Below, in pieces: positions 25,585 through 37,707 of a stretch of DNA of 64,000 nt. The position numbers were made by a program, and so were the translations under genes. Source of the stretch: Geosiphon pyriformis (Eukaryota > Glomeromycota > Glomeromycetes > Archaeosporales > Geosiphonaceae); assembly GCA_016748015.1 (NCBI GenBank), contig JAAOMT010000479.1:763069-827068 (forward strand), read 5' to 3'. The notes beneath the pieces are model-generated. The model ran no database searches and had not been told where the DNA came from. It saw nothing but the letters and a program-made list of their open reading frames with translations. Position 1 is the first letter of the stretch, and every line of letters starts with the position of its first letter.

Positions 25585-26689
25585 TGTTCCAAGCAAAATA
25601 AGGTAAAAGACGTTTCAAAGAGTAAAAGAGACTAAAGTATTTTAATGCAAGTTCAAATTTCGAGCGATAAACGCTTGAGACAAAAGATTAATTTTTATTA
25701 AATATGCGAGCCGAATATTAGATAATATTTGAAAGGCTCAGAATTAGAAAGATAGAAGCTACTCAAAAGATCTGAGAATCAAATACGTTGTCTTATATGC
25801 AACAAAATACAATACACAATGGCGACATGAGATCAGAGGCAAAACTGCAGCTGCGTGCAAATGCTTTTGTCTCTTGTTTTTCTTCTTTACTCTTTTATGT
25901 GAGGTAACATAAACACACACACACATTTATGATGTCGCTCAACAATTATTAGAGCAAGATTTGTAACTTGGACTTGTATCACAACTAAAAAGAAAGATTA
26001 CGACGGATGATGACATACCGGGAAAAATCTTCAAATTTATAGAAGAGCAACAAATTGGTTTTTGTATGTATGCGTTGTTGTTTCTCTTGTGTTCTCGGTT
26101 TTTCGTATAGACAAGTTTTACACAGTGTTTGTTGTTGGTAAATTGCCTCGATGCATTTGGATATGCAAGCTTCCAACAAAGTCTAAAGGCTTAAAAGGTA
26201 GAACTTACTAGCACGGTATTGTTTTCTGGAAGGGGCAAGACGTCGATAAAAACTTTATTGTTGCTTATCACTCCTATTCATTGGTACTCATGACTTGTAG
26301 GGTGAGAAACTGACCTCAATCTTGCATACAAAAAAATCATGAATCCTTAGACACACGAGTCGTCACCTGTTTTATTCTTTTATTCGATCCTTTATACGTA
26401 GCATGATTGAAGAAATTTTTTTAACAATTATCCAATTTTCTCTTTACAGGCGAATAAACTTAAATTAGCGAGACAATTGTAATCAATACTTTTCCTGCAT
26501 CACACAAGAGATCGGGCGCAGTATTGTTACTTTTTTTGAATTTGGTATACAATTATCAAGAACAGGGAGAAACCTCAAAAAGAGCAGGTGGTTAAAGTTT
26601 TATTCAATGTATTATTATTCTATCGATAGCTAAAAACAGAATATCAATAACCAACTTTAGGCAATAATGGTGCGTGACTAATTTTATAG

Positions 26690-26731
<42 letters not shown>

Positions 26732-28399
26732 TATCATTATCATTATCATTATCATCATCAAGTTTAAAACGCGGATCAATGCTGCATTTGTGAATTTCTA
26801 CAAGATTAATCTATATAAAAATTTCATTTGTTGTTCCAAAATTGACTGGACAATAGTGTGTTTATATATTTAAATAAAATATATATTGGTTTTTATCATT
26901 GACTTTTATATTTTAATTAATGTAAAATTTAGACATTAAAATAAAATACCAATCAATAAAATGAGCTAGCCAACACAAATTTTATACTTTAAAGAAAATC
27001 AATGCGAAATGTGAAACTTGTAAGATTCAAAATTATTGAGATTCAAACGAGGTACAAAGTTTTAAAGTGGTAATAAAGAATTTGACGTAGAATAACTCTA
27101 AAGATGTTTGGTTAGGAGGTAAAATTAATCATGATTAGTACAGAGCTGAACTAAACTGAACTGAACTGAGCTTAGCTGAGGAATAAGAATGAACACAGAA
27201 TAACAATATGTGTAATGAAATTTTATAATAGGGGAAGTTGAGATTTTTCTATGAGAACAATATTTGGTCAAGTTTTTGACCTCCTTAATTAATGAAATAT
27301 TTAACTTTTTTATTATTCAAAAGATTAAAAGATAATAATGCAAATTTTATTTTTTTACAGAACAATTGGATAACTATAATAGTTGTTCCTGTTAAGAGAA
27401 TTAACTCATAGTTTTTTTTTTAAAGAAATTTCATACGAATTAAAATTGATAATCTATTAAATATTAAAATATTTTTCTGATTTACTTAATAATAGCCATC
27501 TATGTCACAATGGAATAAACCGTAGAGTATCCCGCGGGGTAGTGTACCAAATCCCATCTCAGAAATTACGTAGTACCGGGTACAGACATGATTAAATATG
27601 TTGGTTTATGAATGAGAATAAGATATAGGTTATAAGATTAATTTACCAATTTGAGAATACTACCTTTTTTCCGGGTTTCATACTCCTCAGATAAAGGTAT
27701 GGTAGCAAAGAACCCAAAAGAAAAATTTTCTCCTGAATAAACATGCACATGAATCATGTTATGAATTTTTGGGGTCAAAGATGTACCCAATTAATTTAAA
27801 TAGATTTTCCCCCAAAAAAATTTAGGCAATGATGCGTGAGCCATGCGACGTTGATCATATCGATTTTCTCTGATGGTAAATACATTTTTAGTTCGGCATA
27901 AACCATTTTTAAGATAACAATGACATTATTAAAAATTTTTACTAATGCATACTCAATGTTAAGTTATCCGTTTTTTTTTTTTCTTTTAAATTTTATTCAA
28001 ATTAGAAAACCCAATTACTAAGAATAGAATTATAGAGATTATGAATTAGAAAAGGGTGTTGAATGATTTTGAAAGTCTTTTAGACTAAAAAGTTTTTAAA
28101 TTATAATTAATAATTAGAATTTAAAATTTAAGATTTTTAGCAAAAAAGAAAATATTTGTTTAGAATTATTTATTTTGTAAAAAGAAAAAGAAAAAGAAAA
28201 AAGAAAAAGTCAAAAGGACCCAAAGATATGAATTTTTGTTTTAAAAGTGTAATTTTTCAAAAATTATAATGATAATATAAAGTATTTTTTTGATATTTTC
28301 AATAAAATAGTAGATTAATAAAGCTTATTTAAAGCAGAATATATTGAGCTATTGGTTGTTAAAAAAAAAAAAAAAAAAAAGGTTAATATTAATAATTCT
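25585..28399. other. Intergenic region upstream of HMG gene
   Basis: The first 700 bases are less AT-rich and probably include the promoter and 5' untranslated region of the HMG gene. A CA repeat lies at 25912-25924, an ATC repeat at 26691-26760, GAACT-like iterations at about 27146-27175 and an AAAAAG repeat at 28180-28209. A small island of higher GC (about 27515-27590, containing CCGCGGGGTAG and ACCGGGTAC) stands out and might be transposon debris. No coding gene is supported. Confidence 0.5.
26691..26760. repeat. Compound ATC / ATTATC microsatellite
   Basis: A run of ATC units passes into ATTATC units and ends in ATC units, 70 bases in all. A closely similar compound repeat occurs at 33712. 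Confidence 0.95.
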
Positions 28400-31300
28400 A
28401 TTGATTTTTTGGGTTTTTATTGCATTATATAATTTAATACAATTTTAAAATCAATATCTATAAAAATATTATTTAATATTTATTATAAAAATTAAATTCT
28501 ATAATAAAAAACTCAAAAAAGCAATAAATAATTATGAATATTTAAATAATGATATAAAAAATTAAAGTTTTTTGAGTAAAAACCTTTTCTGAATCAATAT
28601 TTTATTTTTTATCGTATTTTTATATCATAAAAAGTAACTCATCAGAAATATACACTTTATTTTATTTTTTATTATTTGTAACAAAACTCGTTTAAAGCAA
28701 TGAAAGTAATTAGACATATATATTAAAATCAATAAAACAGTTCGGATGTCAAAATATACTTTATTTTTTTTTAATAGATTCATTTCGACAAAGTATTCAA
28801 ATCAAGAGTCTATAAATTTAATAAGGCAAAACATTTGAATAATAATTTAATAGATAAAATTAAAATCAAATCAGACCAAAAATTTTTGAGTATATTTCAT
28901 TTGATAAAAATATAAAACAGTTTCTTGTTTCTTATAAATTTTCTAGAAATAATTTAAAGCTAAAAATTAATTGATATTTAATTATTATTAAAAAAAATAT
29001 TTACAATTGACATTGGCATCCATATATACATATACTTTTTAAAAAATTGGCATTTTATATTGATGTTGTTTTCAGAATTATTATAATGATTTATTCAAAC
29101 AAAAAACTTTAGATTTTTAATATTATAAAACTAATTATTTTATATTAAATTATTTGCAATCTTGAATTGAACTATTCTAAAACATATAAGCTTTTCAAGT
29201 TTATTAAAAGCTTAAAAATTGAGAACATTAATATTTTTATAATAATATAGTAATAATAATTACACAAAAAAATAATAAATTGAACTCTCCACAGCAAATT
29301 ATCATGTCTTTTTTTATAATAAATTTCAAATTTAGAATATTTTTTCTCGTCAGTTTCTTTAATATATATTCAATTTTTTTTATGATCTTTAGCATTAAAT
29401 TATATGCCATTTTCAATTTTTTGAAAATTTTTACCAACCTAATTAGTATTATTATTTTAATCATTGTTATTGTATTTTTTATATGGATTTGTGCTGGTTA
29501 CATTTATTATAATCTTTATAATTTACATTATATATATAATTATTATCATACATTTTTTTAATAAATTTTATTGTTGGCATTAAAAGGTCAAAGTATTTTG
29601 TAACAATGTTTTTAATAAAATACTTTTATACAATTAAAATTATTTTATAATTATTTTTATGCTATTTTTGAATTTATATTATTAAAAATACTTTAAACAA
29701 TTAAATTTCAATCAAATAATCGATAAATGATATACAAACAGATTAAAATATTTTTTACTTATTTTATATTATTAAAATATTTAATAAACTATTTTAATAA
29801 AATAAACATAAACTACTATAAGTAAAAAAATATATTTCAATGAAAAACAATTAAATATCGAAAAATATTTTATAAAAAAAAAAACAAAGCTCTTAAACTT
29901 ATTTATTCAACAGTTTTAAAATTTACAAAAAAAAAAGAAAAAAGGAAAAAATGGTTAATTTTTTATTGATAATAAGATTAATGCAAAATATTTTGGTACA
30001 AAAAACGTGAAATATTATATTGAACAAACAATAGATAAGAAAAAAAAGTTTAATTTAGTAAAAATTATTGGAATAATTATATGGTTGTTTTTATAAAATT
30101 TTGATAAAAACAATCTAATCTTAATTTTTTTATTGCTTTATATTACTGTCAATAAATGTAAAAAATAATTTAAAAAAAAATATAAAAGAATATTAAATTT
30201 ATTATAAAATCTAAAAATTACAGCAAATTCAAAAATATTTTAAAGAAAAAACAAGAAAAAAAAATTGCTCTTTATATTTTTTTAAACTAACTAACCTCAA
30301 AGCTATGAGACTAAAAAAATACTTATAAAATTTATGAAGAAAAAAGTATTTAAAAAAATATTAAAAAATTTAATGAATAATAAAAATAACATTCGATATT
30401 CTGTCGCACAAAATAAAAGTTTAAAATAACTATTTTTGTTGAAATTAATTAATATGTCTTTTTTTTTTAACATCTAAAATACTAATACTGTTATTTCTAC
30501 TATTATTAAAATTGCTGAAAAAAACTATAAAAAAAACTTTTTATTTGAGTTGCTTATTTTTTTTTAAATATCTTTTAGTCTTAGTTAACTCTTTTTTTAA
30601 TTAAGTTAATTCTTGTTTTATTTTTTTTTATTTTTATTTTTTTTATAATCTTTTAAATTACAAAATTTTTTAGCAAGTTTCTTATTTTTTTAGCTGGTCT
30701 GTTTTAATCTCAAATTTTAATTGACTTTTGTGAATAAATTTTAAATTTGAATAAAAAATTATCAACAAAAGCAGTCCAAATTTTTTTAATTATTTTCACT
30801 ATTTTTTCACTATTATTTTTTATATGATTTAACAAAAATTAATTTAATTTTTTAGCAATTATTTTATTTTATTTAGGTTACATAAATACCAAATTTTTTT
30901 TACAAATTATATATTTTTACAATTATAACAAATTTTTAGTTAATTATTAATAAGTTTAAAAATCATTTAATAGTATTTTATACTGGCTTAAATCAAATAA
31001 GTTTGATAAAAATATTATTAACAACTATTTAATTTTTAACAAGTTTTAAATTAAATTGCATTAAAAATATTCTAATATATTTACAAAATATTTAATTTTT
31101 TTAAAAAGTTGTAATAAATAGATTAATATTTTTGTTTTGATAAATTAAAATAAAAGTAATTAAATAGATATAATTTTTATTAATATTCATTTTTTTTAAA
31201 AAAAATTTTTGGCTAAATATATTTATTATAAAAATTTTTATATAAATTTAACAAATTTTTTTTTGATAAATTACAATTACGACTTACTTTTAAAAATGTA

Positions 31301-31694
31301 TTGATTTTTCATATTTAATTATAAAAAAATGTGTTATCATTTTATTAATAACTGTATTCATAAATTAATACATTTAAATTATTTTAAAATTTGATAATTA
31401 AAACATTTAATTATAATTAATAAAAAAAAATTTATTTATAGTTATTTATAATTGAAAAAAAATTTAAAAATGGATATATATTTTTTTTCAATTTAAAATG
31501 CTTAAACTTGTTAGACAATTCAATACAATTAGGTTTTGATATAGAATTAAGTAAGATAATATGATTATTAAACAAAAAACTAATTTCTATAATAAGATCA
31601 AATTATTCCTTTTTTCAAAAAAAAAAAACCATAAACTTTTTACAAAACTTGAAACATTAATTTCAATTTTTAGCGTTTTACACGTATAAGTAGA
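28400..31694. other. Extremely AT-rich block
   Basis: More than 3 kb of almost pure A/T with very few G or C. Open frames here (for example 29237-29561, both strands) are Ile/Phe/Leu/Lys-rich products of composition alone. No gene, RNA or clear repeat unit was found. Confidence 0.7.
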
Positions 31695-31841
31695 TATTGT
31701 GGCGAATGAGAAAGCTAGTAAAATAAATTATTGGGGGGGGGGGAGGGGAAAGTATGCCATTTTCTAAATTGGAAAAATGGCATTTCATATACTTTTTTTT
31801 ATCACAACCTATCACAAATTATTATTAAATTCGCCACAATA
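31695..31841. mobile_element. MITE-like inverted-repeat element, copy A
   Basis: A 147-base segment (flanking TA included) bounded by inverted repeats: TATTGTGGCGAAT on the left and its complement ATTCGCCACAATA on the right, giving TA at both outer ends, as expected for target duplication by Tc1/mariner-type transposases. Inside are a second inverted repeat around ATGCCATTTT / AAAATGGCAT and a run of 11 G, one A and four G. Read on the minus strand it aligns with the element at 37579: both then continue with TAATAAT..TTTG and GTTGTGATAAAA. It carries no transposase, so it is non-autonomous. Confidence 0.75.
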
Positions 31842-33709
31842 CCTCCATTCACCATTGATTAACATATTCTGAGTTTTAAAAAACATGAATCAATTAACAA
31901 ATCAATGTAGAAAAACCAATTTAGAAAAGATCAGATTCTTAATTTTGAACCAATCATTACAATCGATTGATCAGAATAGGCCCGAACCAATCGGAGCTTT
32001 TGATTAAACATTTGTGTTAGAAATAGAGTTTGCGATGAGAGTGAGGAAAACTTAATTTCCAATTAGGAAAAAAATAAAAATTTCACATGTAAAATTTTTA
32101 TCTTTTTAAAAATCAGAAAACACCAATAGGATATTTTTATTTTATTTCAAATAACAAAATAGTCTATTTGAAAAAAAGTTTCTCGGCAAAACAATTGCCA
32201 ATTTATTGAAATCATTTTCTGGCTGAGAATAATAATAATAATTCGTAAAGCGTGTTAACAAGATGGTATTATGTCAGATAAATTGTTTCTTATTATAAAA
32301 CAAAATGAATTAATATGAAAACTTTTTTCAGGAAAGGAAATATTTCATAAGCTTTCACAAAGAAAGTAAAAGTATTCAATATGGAGTCATGTAAAACGTC
32401 AAGAAAATGCAGTAAAAAAATTCTTGCATTCTCGAGAGAAGAAGTATTTGATGTAACAATTTGAAAAAGCATGTCGAAAATAATTTTTCATGTAATTCTT
32501 GGCGGGTTTCACAAATGCCAAAAAAAATGGTAATTTTATAAAAAGAAAATTCTTCAATATTAATAATATATATACATTGAAAAAGTATCTTATCCAATTA
32601 CATGTAACAAGAAACAAAGAAATATTATTTTTTAATGAGAAAATTTTCAATAGATATTTAAAAGTTTTGAGTAATATATATTTAGAGATATCTTTAAATC
32701 TTTAAGCTATGCATATTCAAAAATTGTTTCATATTTATATATACATTTTAAAAAAAAAAACTTTCTAAATTTAGATTATGATAATTCTTTGATATTATAA
32801 GTCTAGATTCCTTCTTTAATTTCTTTTTCCTAATTTATATTTTTTTTGAATACTTGCAGAAATCTTGGGACCACTAACTTAATTAAATTGATTCACAACG
32901 TCATATGTCGTTCAAATCCATAACTAGAATGTTAATTTTATTTAACACACAACAAGGAATCAAAATGTTTCATAAAAAAAAATCCCTCCTTCCATCCCCC
33001 TCCCATTTTTGAATCTTGAATAAAATTAATAAAGTCTGCATAGAATAATTCTTTTCAAGTTTTATTCTTAACAAGTTAACATTAAAATTTCTCCCTCCAA
33101 TTTAGATATATTTAGGGAATAATAGTCTGTTCAATTATAAGATTGAACAATAAATTAGAAACGGAATACATGTAAATGTTCATATTCCCACCATTTTTTT
33201 GTGTGTCAATAAACTGTGATATTAAAAATATTCGAATTTACATATATATGAGAGGTTTTAAAAATTAAACTTTTTTTTAACCCAGTTTGAATTACAAATA
33301 TAAATAAAACTTTAATAAATTTGAAATTTAAAATTTTAATCAAAATAATTTTGAACTTTTTCATGCTTCCCCAAAGAATTCTTTTTTTAAATTATTCGAA
33401 TTAGGGGGAGAGTGGGTTTTTTTTTCATAAATCTAAAACCATAGAAAGGATCGTATAATCAAACCTGGTTCATCATTATTAACCAATTATTTACAATATT
33501 ACCCTGAAAAAGGTGTTTCAGCCAGCTTTATAAATAGAATTTTTTTGAAAATTTTAAATTCTGCATAAAATTCTGCATATCTTCTTATCTCATACGTCAT
33601 AAAAATAATAGTTAGATAAATTAGCTAGATAGCAGAATGATTTTTTTTTGATTATTGTGAAAGAATAAAAAATTTCAAAGAAATGTTTTCTTAAAAATGG
33701 AATAATATC

Positions 33710-33711
<2 letters not shown>

Positions 33712-33743
<32 letters not shown>

Positions 33744-33757
33744 TATCATTATCATTA
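33712..33757. repeat. Compound ATC / ATTATC microsatellite
   Basis: ATC units followed by ATTATC units, the same order of units as in the tract at 26691. Confidence 0.95.
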
Positions 33758-33912
33758 TTCTCTATTTTTTTTAGCTCATAAAAAATACAGTCACTACTAT
33801 CTAGCATTGTCCTAAAAATCATACACCAAATGATGAAAGATGATTGGTCCCGTTTAGGATCCAATTATCAAATTTTTCTATTTACTATTTCTGGCAGTCT
33901 ATCTTTCATTCC

Positions 33913-33969
33913 GTTGTTTTTGTTGTTGTTGCTGTTGTTGTTGTTGCTGTTGTTGTTGTTGTTGTTGCT
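33913..33969. repeat. GTT/GCT trinucleotide repeat
   Basis: Interrupted GTT tract with scattered GCT units, outside any supported coding sequence. Confidence 0.9.
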
Positions 33970-34707
33970 TTTGTGAACCTCCTTAATCTTTAAAAAGGTT
34001 TTTGTGTTGCAGTTTAAATGATTTGTTTTTTCTTATTTACAACATGAACTAAACTACTTGAATACCACAATAAGGTAAAAGTTCTCTGTAATGTATCCTG
34101 CAAACTTGTCCGAAAGACATTTACAATGCATCATACTACGACATACATTAATAATATTAGTAATAATAATAATATTAAATAAAAAGAAATAAAAACCTGT
34201 GATCGAAATAGGGATTAAAAAGATCGGATGGCAAAATTTTTTTTAAAATTCTATTTTAAATTTAATAATTTTGATTGATTCACTTTAACAACAATCATAT
34301 AAAGATTATGTTTCTGATTTAGGTATATTTTAAATCTAGTGTATATTAAAATTGTAATTCCATATCAAAAAATAATAAACAGCTGTAAGTTAATGCAATT
34401 AATGTACCAATCGCGCCAAAAACAGAAATCTTTAATTTACACAACACTACGTTCACGTCACGGATTTAAAAGTTGATAAAGCTAATATTAATTGTCTTTT
34501 AAAAAGTTATATATATATGATCAATGAGGAAAAAGTGAAGAGTTTTTTTTGAAAGGATTTTTTTTCTTTTTTCCCCCACTTTCTTTGATTTTAGTTTCAA
34601 AATTAGAAACAGTTTTAAAAAAAATTCTAGTTTTTTTTGAAATATCTCATTCTTTTCAAAGAACTTTTAAGAAAAGTCTATCTGGTCAGCTATATATGTT
34701 TTGTTTA

Positions 34708-34732
34708 AGCAGCAGCAGCAGCAGCAACAACA
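34708..34732. repeat. AGC trinucleotide repeat
   Basis: Six AGC units followed by AAC units, in the presumed upstream region of the receptor gene at 35014. Confidence 0.9.
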
Positions 34733-34920
34733 GTCTTTCTCATTGTTCCAGTAAACAAAATTAGCAAAATAAAATCATCATTGAAAACAGAATCAAAATC
34801 ATTCCGCTTGATTCGCATACCTGTGATTAGTGACGAATTTCTCAAAATATACAAATATCACATATTAATATACCTTCCAAGCGTGAATCAAACTAGAATC
34901 TACTCATCTTTACCATCCTC

Positions 34921-34956
34921 ATCATCATCATCATCATCATCATCACCATCACCATC
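34921..34956. repeat. ATC/ACC trinucleotide repeat
   Basis: ATC run passing into ACCATC units, ending 57 bases before the receptor start codon. Confidence 0.9.
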
Positions 34957-35013
34957 AATTATCATCACCAGTAGCAACAGAACGTTACCTACGAAAATCT
35001 TGAACTCAAAAAA

Positions 35014-36431
35014 ATGATAGACGAGATTACAATCGGTCGATTCGCTATAGTTTCATTTAGCACACTAAGTAATGCGGCTGTGACAGGAATGATAATATGG
35101 ATTTTAATACAAAAACATCCTAATCAAACTGTTAGTCGACTGGTATTGAATATGTTGTTCTCTGATTGGTTACAGAGTGTCGGTTTCATGATGAGTTTGA
35201 GATGGATCGCATCAGGGGACATTAGTCCTGGAGCATTTTGTAGCGTACAAGGAATTATTATTAATATTGGAGATGTTGCTTCAGGTGAGAAACCCATCAT
35301 TTTATCCATGTTAAAATTTACCCTTTCTCAAATACATGTCCCCATGATAATAAAATCGAAATTTGGAAATGAATAAATAAATATTTAAAAATTTTTATTT
35401 CAGGATTTTGGGCAACAGCAATTTGTCTTCATACGTACATGGCCGTGGTCCACTCGTTCGAAGCAAAACATTACCTGTTAATTGCTATGACTTTAATCTG
35501 GCCTTTCAACATTTTTATTGCTGTTGTAGGATTTTTACTTGAAACTCCTGAAGTACCCTTTTTTGGATCAGCTGGTGGTGCATGGTGTTGGATCGCAGCA
35601 GCGTATCCCGGATATCGAATTCTCTTTCATTACGGGATCATTACGATTTTAGCCTTCATCATGATTTTATTATATGGCACCATGTTTATCATGATTTATC
35701 GACATCAAGGTTCGATTCAAATGTCGAACACAAAAGTTGTTCTGCAACGAACTGGGAAAAAGTTGATTTACTATCCAATTTCGTATATACTTTTAGTTTT
35801 TCCCTTGGCCTTTCGTAAGTGATTCGTTTGTTTGTTTGTTTCTAATGGCTTTATTTAGGAAAATTTTTGAATCTATAATTAACTTGCACTTTTCTTTCTC
35901 AAATATTTCATTTATTTAGAACGTTATATTGCTGTATTAGGAATTCATTTCCCATTAACATAGTAAGTTTTCCTTTGCTAATTTCGCAAATGAAATGACT
36001 GATGAATTTGACATTAATTAATCCAATCTATCTTTTATCCCGTATCTTTTAATAGTCTCCTAACAGCCGGCTGCATATTCACTTCAGCGGGTTTAGTAAA
36101 CAGCATCATTTACGGATTTACACGTAATGTAGTAGCGATGAAACCTTTATTCGAACGAGAATTTGATGAAAAAGCAGTGACAGGAATGGATGGTCTTACA
36201 AGGGGTCCAAACACCATTCTTGGAGGTGGTACAACTCCTCAACTAATATTTGTTAATGTGAGTGCCCCATCAAACTCAACAGACCGACAATCATTATGGC
36301 AAAAAAATTCAGATTTCAATAGTTCAAAATTGGAACAAGGAAGTATGAATTCTAGGGCTACTGATGAGACGAACTCGAGGGACAATTCATTGATACCTGA
36401 ATCACCTATTGATGAGGTTCATGCGATATAA
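35014..36431 (+). CDS. Seven-helix receptor (cAMP/glucose-receptor-like GPCR), copy 1
   Basis: Exons 35014-35284, 35404-35814, 35920-35962 and 36056-36431 (TAA) join to 366 residues; all introns are GT-AG. Seven hydrophobic segments can be counted. TM1 holds NAAVTGMIIWIL, TM2 LVLNMLFSDWLQSVGF, TM3 spans the first intron, TM4 holds IWPFNIFIAVVGF, TM5 holds GIITILAFIMILLYG, TM6 reads YYPISYILLVFPLAF, and TM7 GCIFTSAGLVNSIIYGF. The YP..YI..VFPLA stretch in TM6 and the overall plan resemble fungal receptors related to Git3/Gpr1 and Dictyostelium cAMP receptors; the subfamily is inference. The Ser/Asn-rich C-terminal tail of about 100 residues is suited to regulation by phosphorylation. The expected role is plasma-membrane sensing of a nutrient or small molecule through a G protein; the ligand is unknown. 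A paralog with the same introns is at 46330. Confidence 0.88.
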
Positions 36432-37108
36432 TCTAGCCGAATAAACGAGTGACAAATCTTATTAGTGAAACTTCAATTTTTGTCGCTCCAATAGTTCACA
36501 CACGTTGTAAAAAAGCAATTTTGTATAATATTTTTAGTCCAAGGGTTTTCACGAATAAAGATGAAGATGAAGATGAAGAAGGAGATTATGATGATAGATA
36601 ATTTTATCAAAGATAATTTCTGCCTTATATTGCACACATTTTTTAACATAAAAACTTAACATTTTAGATTTAGATTTTAGATTTGTTGTTTTTTTCTAGC
36701 TAGCTATATTTGGTTTAACACTTCTATTTTTAAGTTCCTGCAAACATTCTAGTTGACAAATTGACCTTTGAAAAAGTCAAAATATCCCCTCATATCATTC
36801 CGTTTTGTATTTATTTTGTATACTATTCTGTATTTTTAATTTTGATGGTCATTTGTTTAGTTTTTTATTTTTATTTTTATTTTGAAATTTCGGGCTTTTC
36901 CTTTTTAAGGTCACCCTGTCCAGTATCACTAATATATAAAGGGTAAAATCTCTTATGCACCCAATTTAGTTAAAAAATAAATTAATGTAGAAAGAGCCGA
37001 AAAGAAATTTTATTTTGTTTGACCAAATATCTAAAATTAATATTTCCCGAAATTTGGTGCATACATGATAATGCATAAATGTCTATTATGTATGCATATA
37101 TGTCTTTT

Positions 37109-37156
37109 ATGTATGTATGTATGTATGTATGTATGTATGTATGTATGTATGTATGT
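37109..37156. repeat. (ATGT)12 microsatellite
   Basis: Twelve perfect tetranucleotide units. Confidence 0.97.
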
Positions 37157-37578
37157 GATTATGAAATATGAAGTTTCGAGATTTTCTCAAAATATGAATA
37201 TTCGAAAAAATCCAAGAATTTCTGAAATTCTTTTCTGCCTTTGCATATATATTTTTTTCAATTCTGAAAGGAAATCTTTGAAAACTTTGCATAAACAATC
37301 ATTAGATGGGTTCCTTATGATTATTATTTCCCTTTATTGCTTTAATAATACCCATATTAGGAATTGTATGAGTTATTTTTATTAGATTCCAAGAGAGAGA
37401 GCGAGAGAGATAGAGAGTAAGTTTTAAATCATAGACATGCCGAAATTTTTATTAAATTAAAGGGATATATTTACATTGTATAAATTTTTACAAAATTTGA
37501 CTTTTAAGCACAAAAGTTGATTAACAGAAAAAATTAGCATAAGGTAAAAAAGGGGATGATATTTTAGACGATTGGAGT

Positions 37579-37707
37579 TATTGTGGCAAAGTTAATAATT
37601 TGTTCAGAGTTGTGATAAAAGAGTCATTTGTTCAAATGAAAAAATGACATAATTTTTACGTGTCTTAATTTTGCGCGCGAATTTATTTTGCTAAATTTGC
37701 CACAATA
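37579..37707. mobile_element. MITE-like inverted-repeat element, copy B
   Basis: A 129-base segment (TA flanks included) with ends TATTGTGGCAAA and TTTGCCACAATA, which are exact complements. The outermost TA on each side can be the target duplication. The interior shows GTTGTGATAAAA and a hairpin GTCATTT / AAATGAC. It matches the minus strand of the element at 31695 in ends and subterminal order, so the two are copies of one family in opposite orientation. No coding capacity. Confidence 0.75.

Larger units (their letters stand above)
31842..35013. other. Intergenic region upstream of receptor gene 1
   Basis: AT-rich, no supported gene. It contains microsatellites at 33712-33757, 33913-33969, 34708-34732 and 34921-34956. 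The last two lie within 310 bases of the receptor ATG and are probably in its 5' untranslated region or promoter. Confidence 0.55.

Noticed and set aside
25985-26179. Minus-strand frame upstream of the HMG gene
   Set aside because: Short, no recognisable domain and no clear splice link to the HMG coding exon; probably upstream non-coding sequence.
29237-29561. Overlapping open frames on both strands in the A/T block
   Set aside because: Their residues (Ile, Phe, Leu, Lys, Asn) follow directly from A/T composition. No domain, no splice partner, no contrast with flanks.
26691-34956. Possible CRISPR-like arrays
   Set aside because: The repeats are simple microsatellites without spacers, and the genome is eukaryotic.
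34549-35017. Ser-rich frames before receptor copy 1
   Set aside because: They arise from AGC and ATC repeats and stop at or before the receptor start; more likely 5' untranslated DNA.
37065-37385. Open frames over the ATGT repeat on both strands
   Set aside because: They are translations of a microsatellite.
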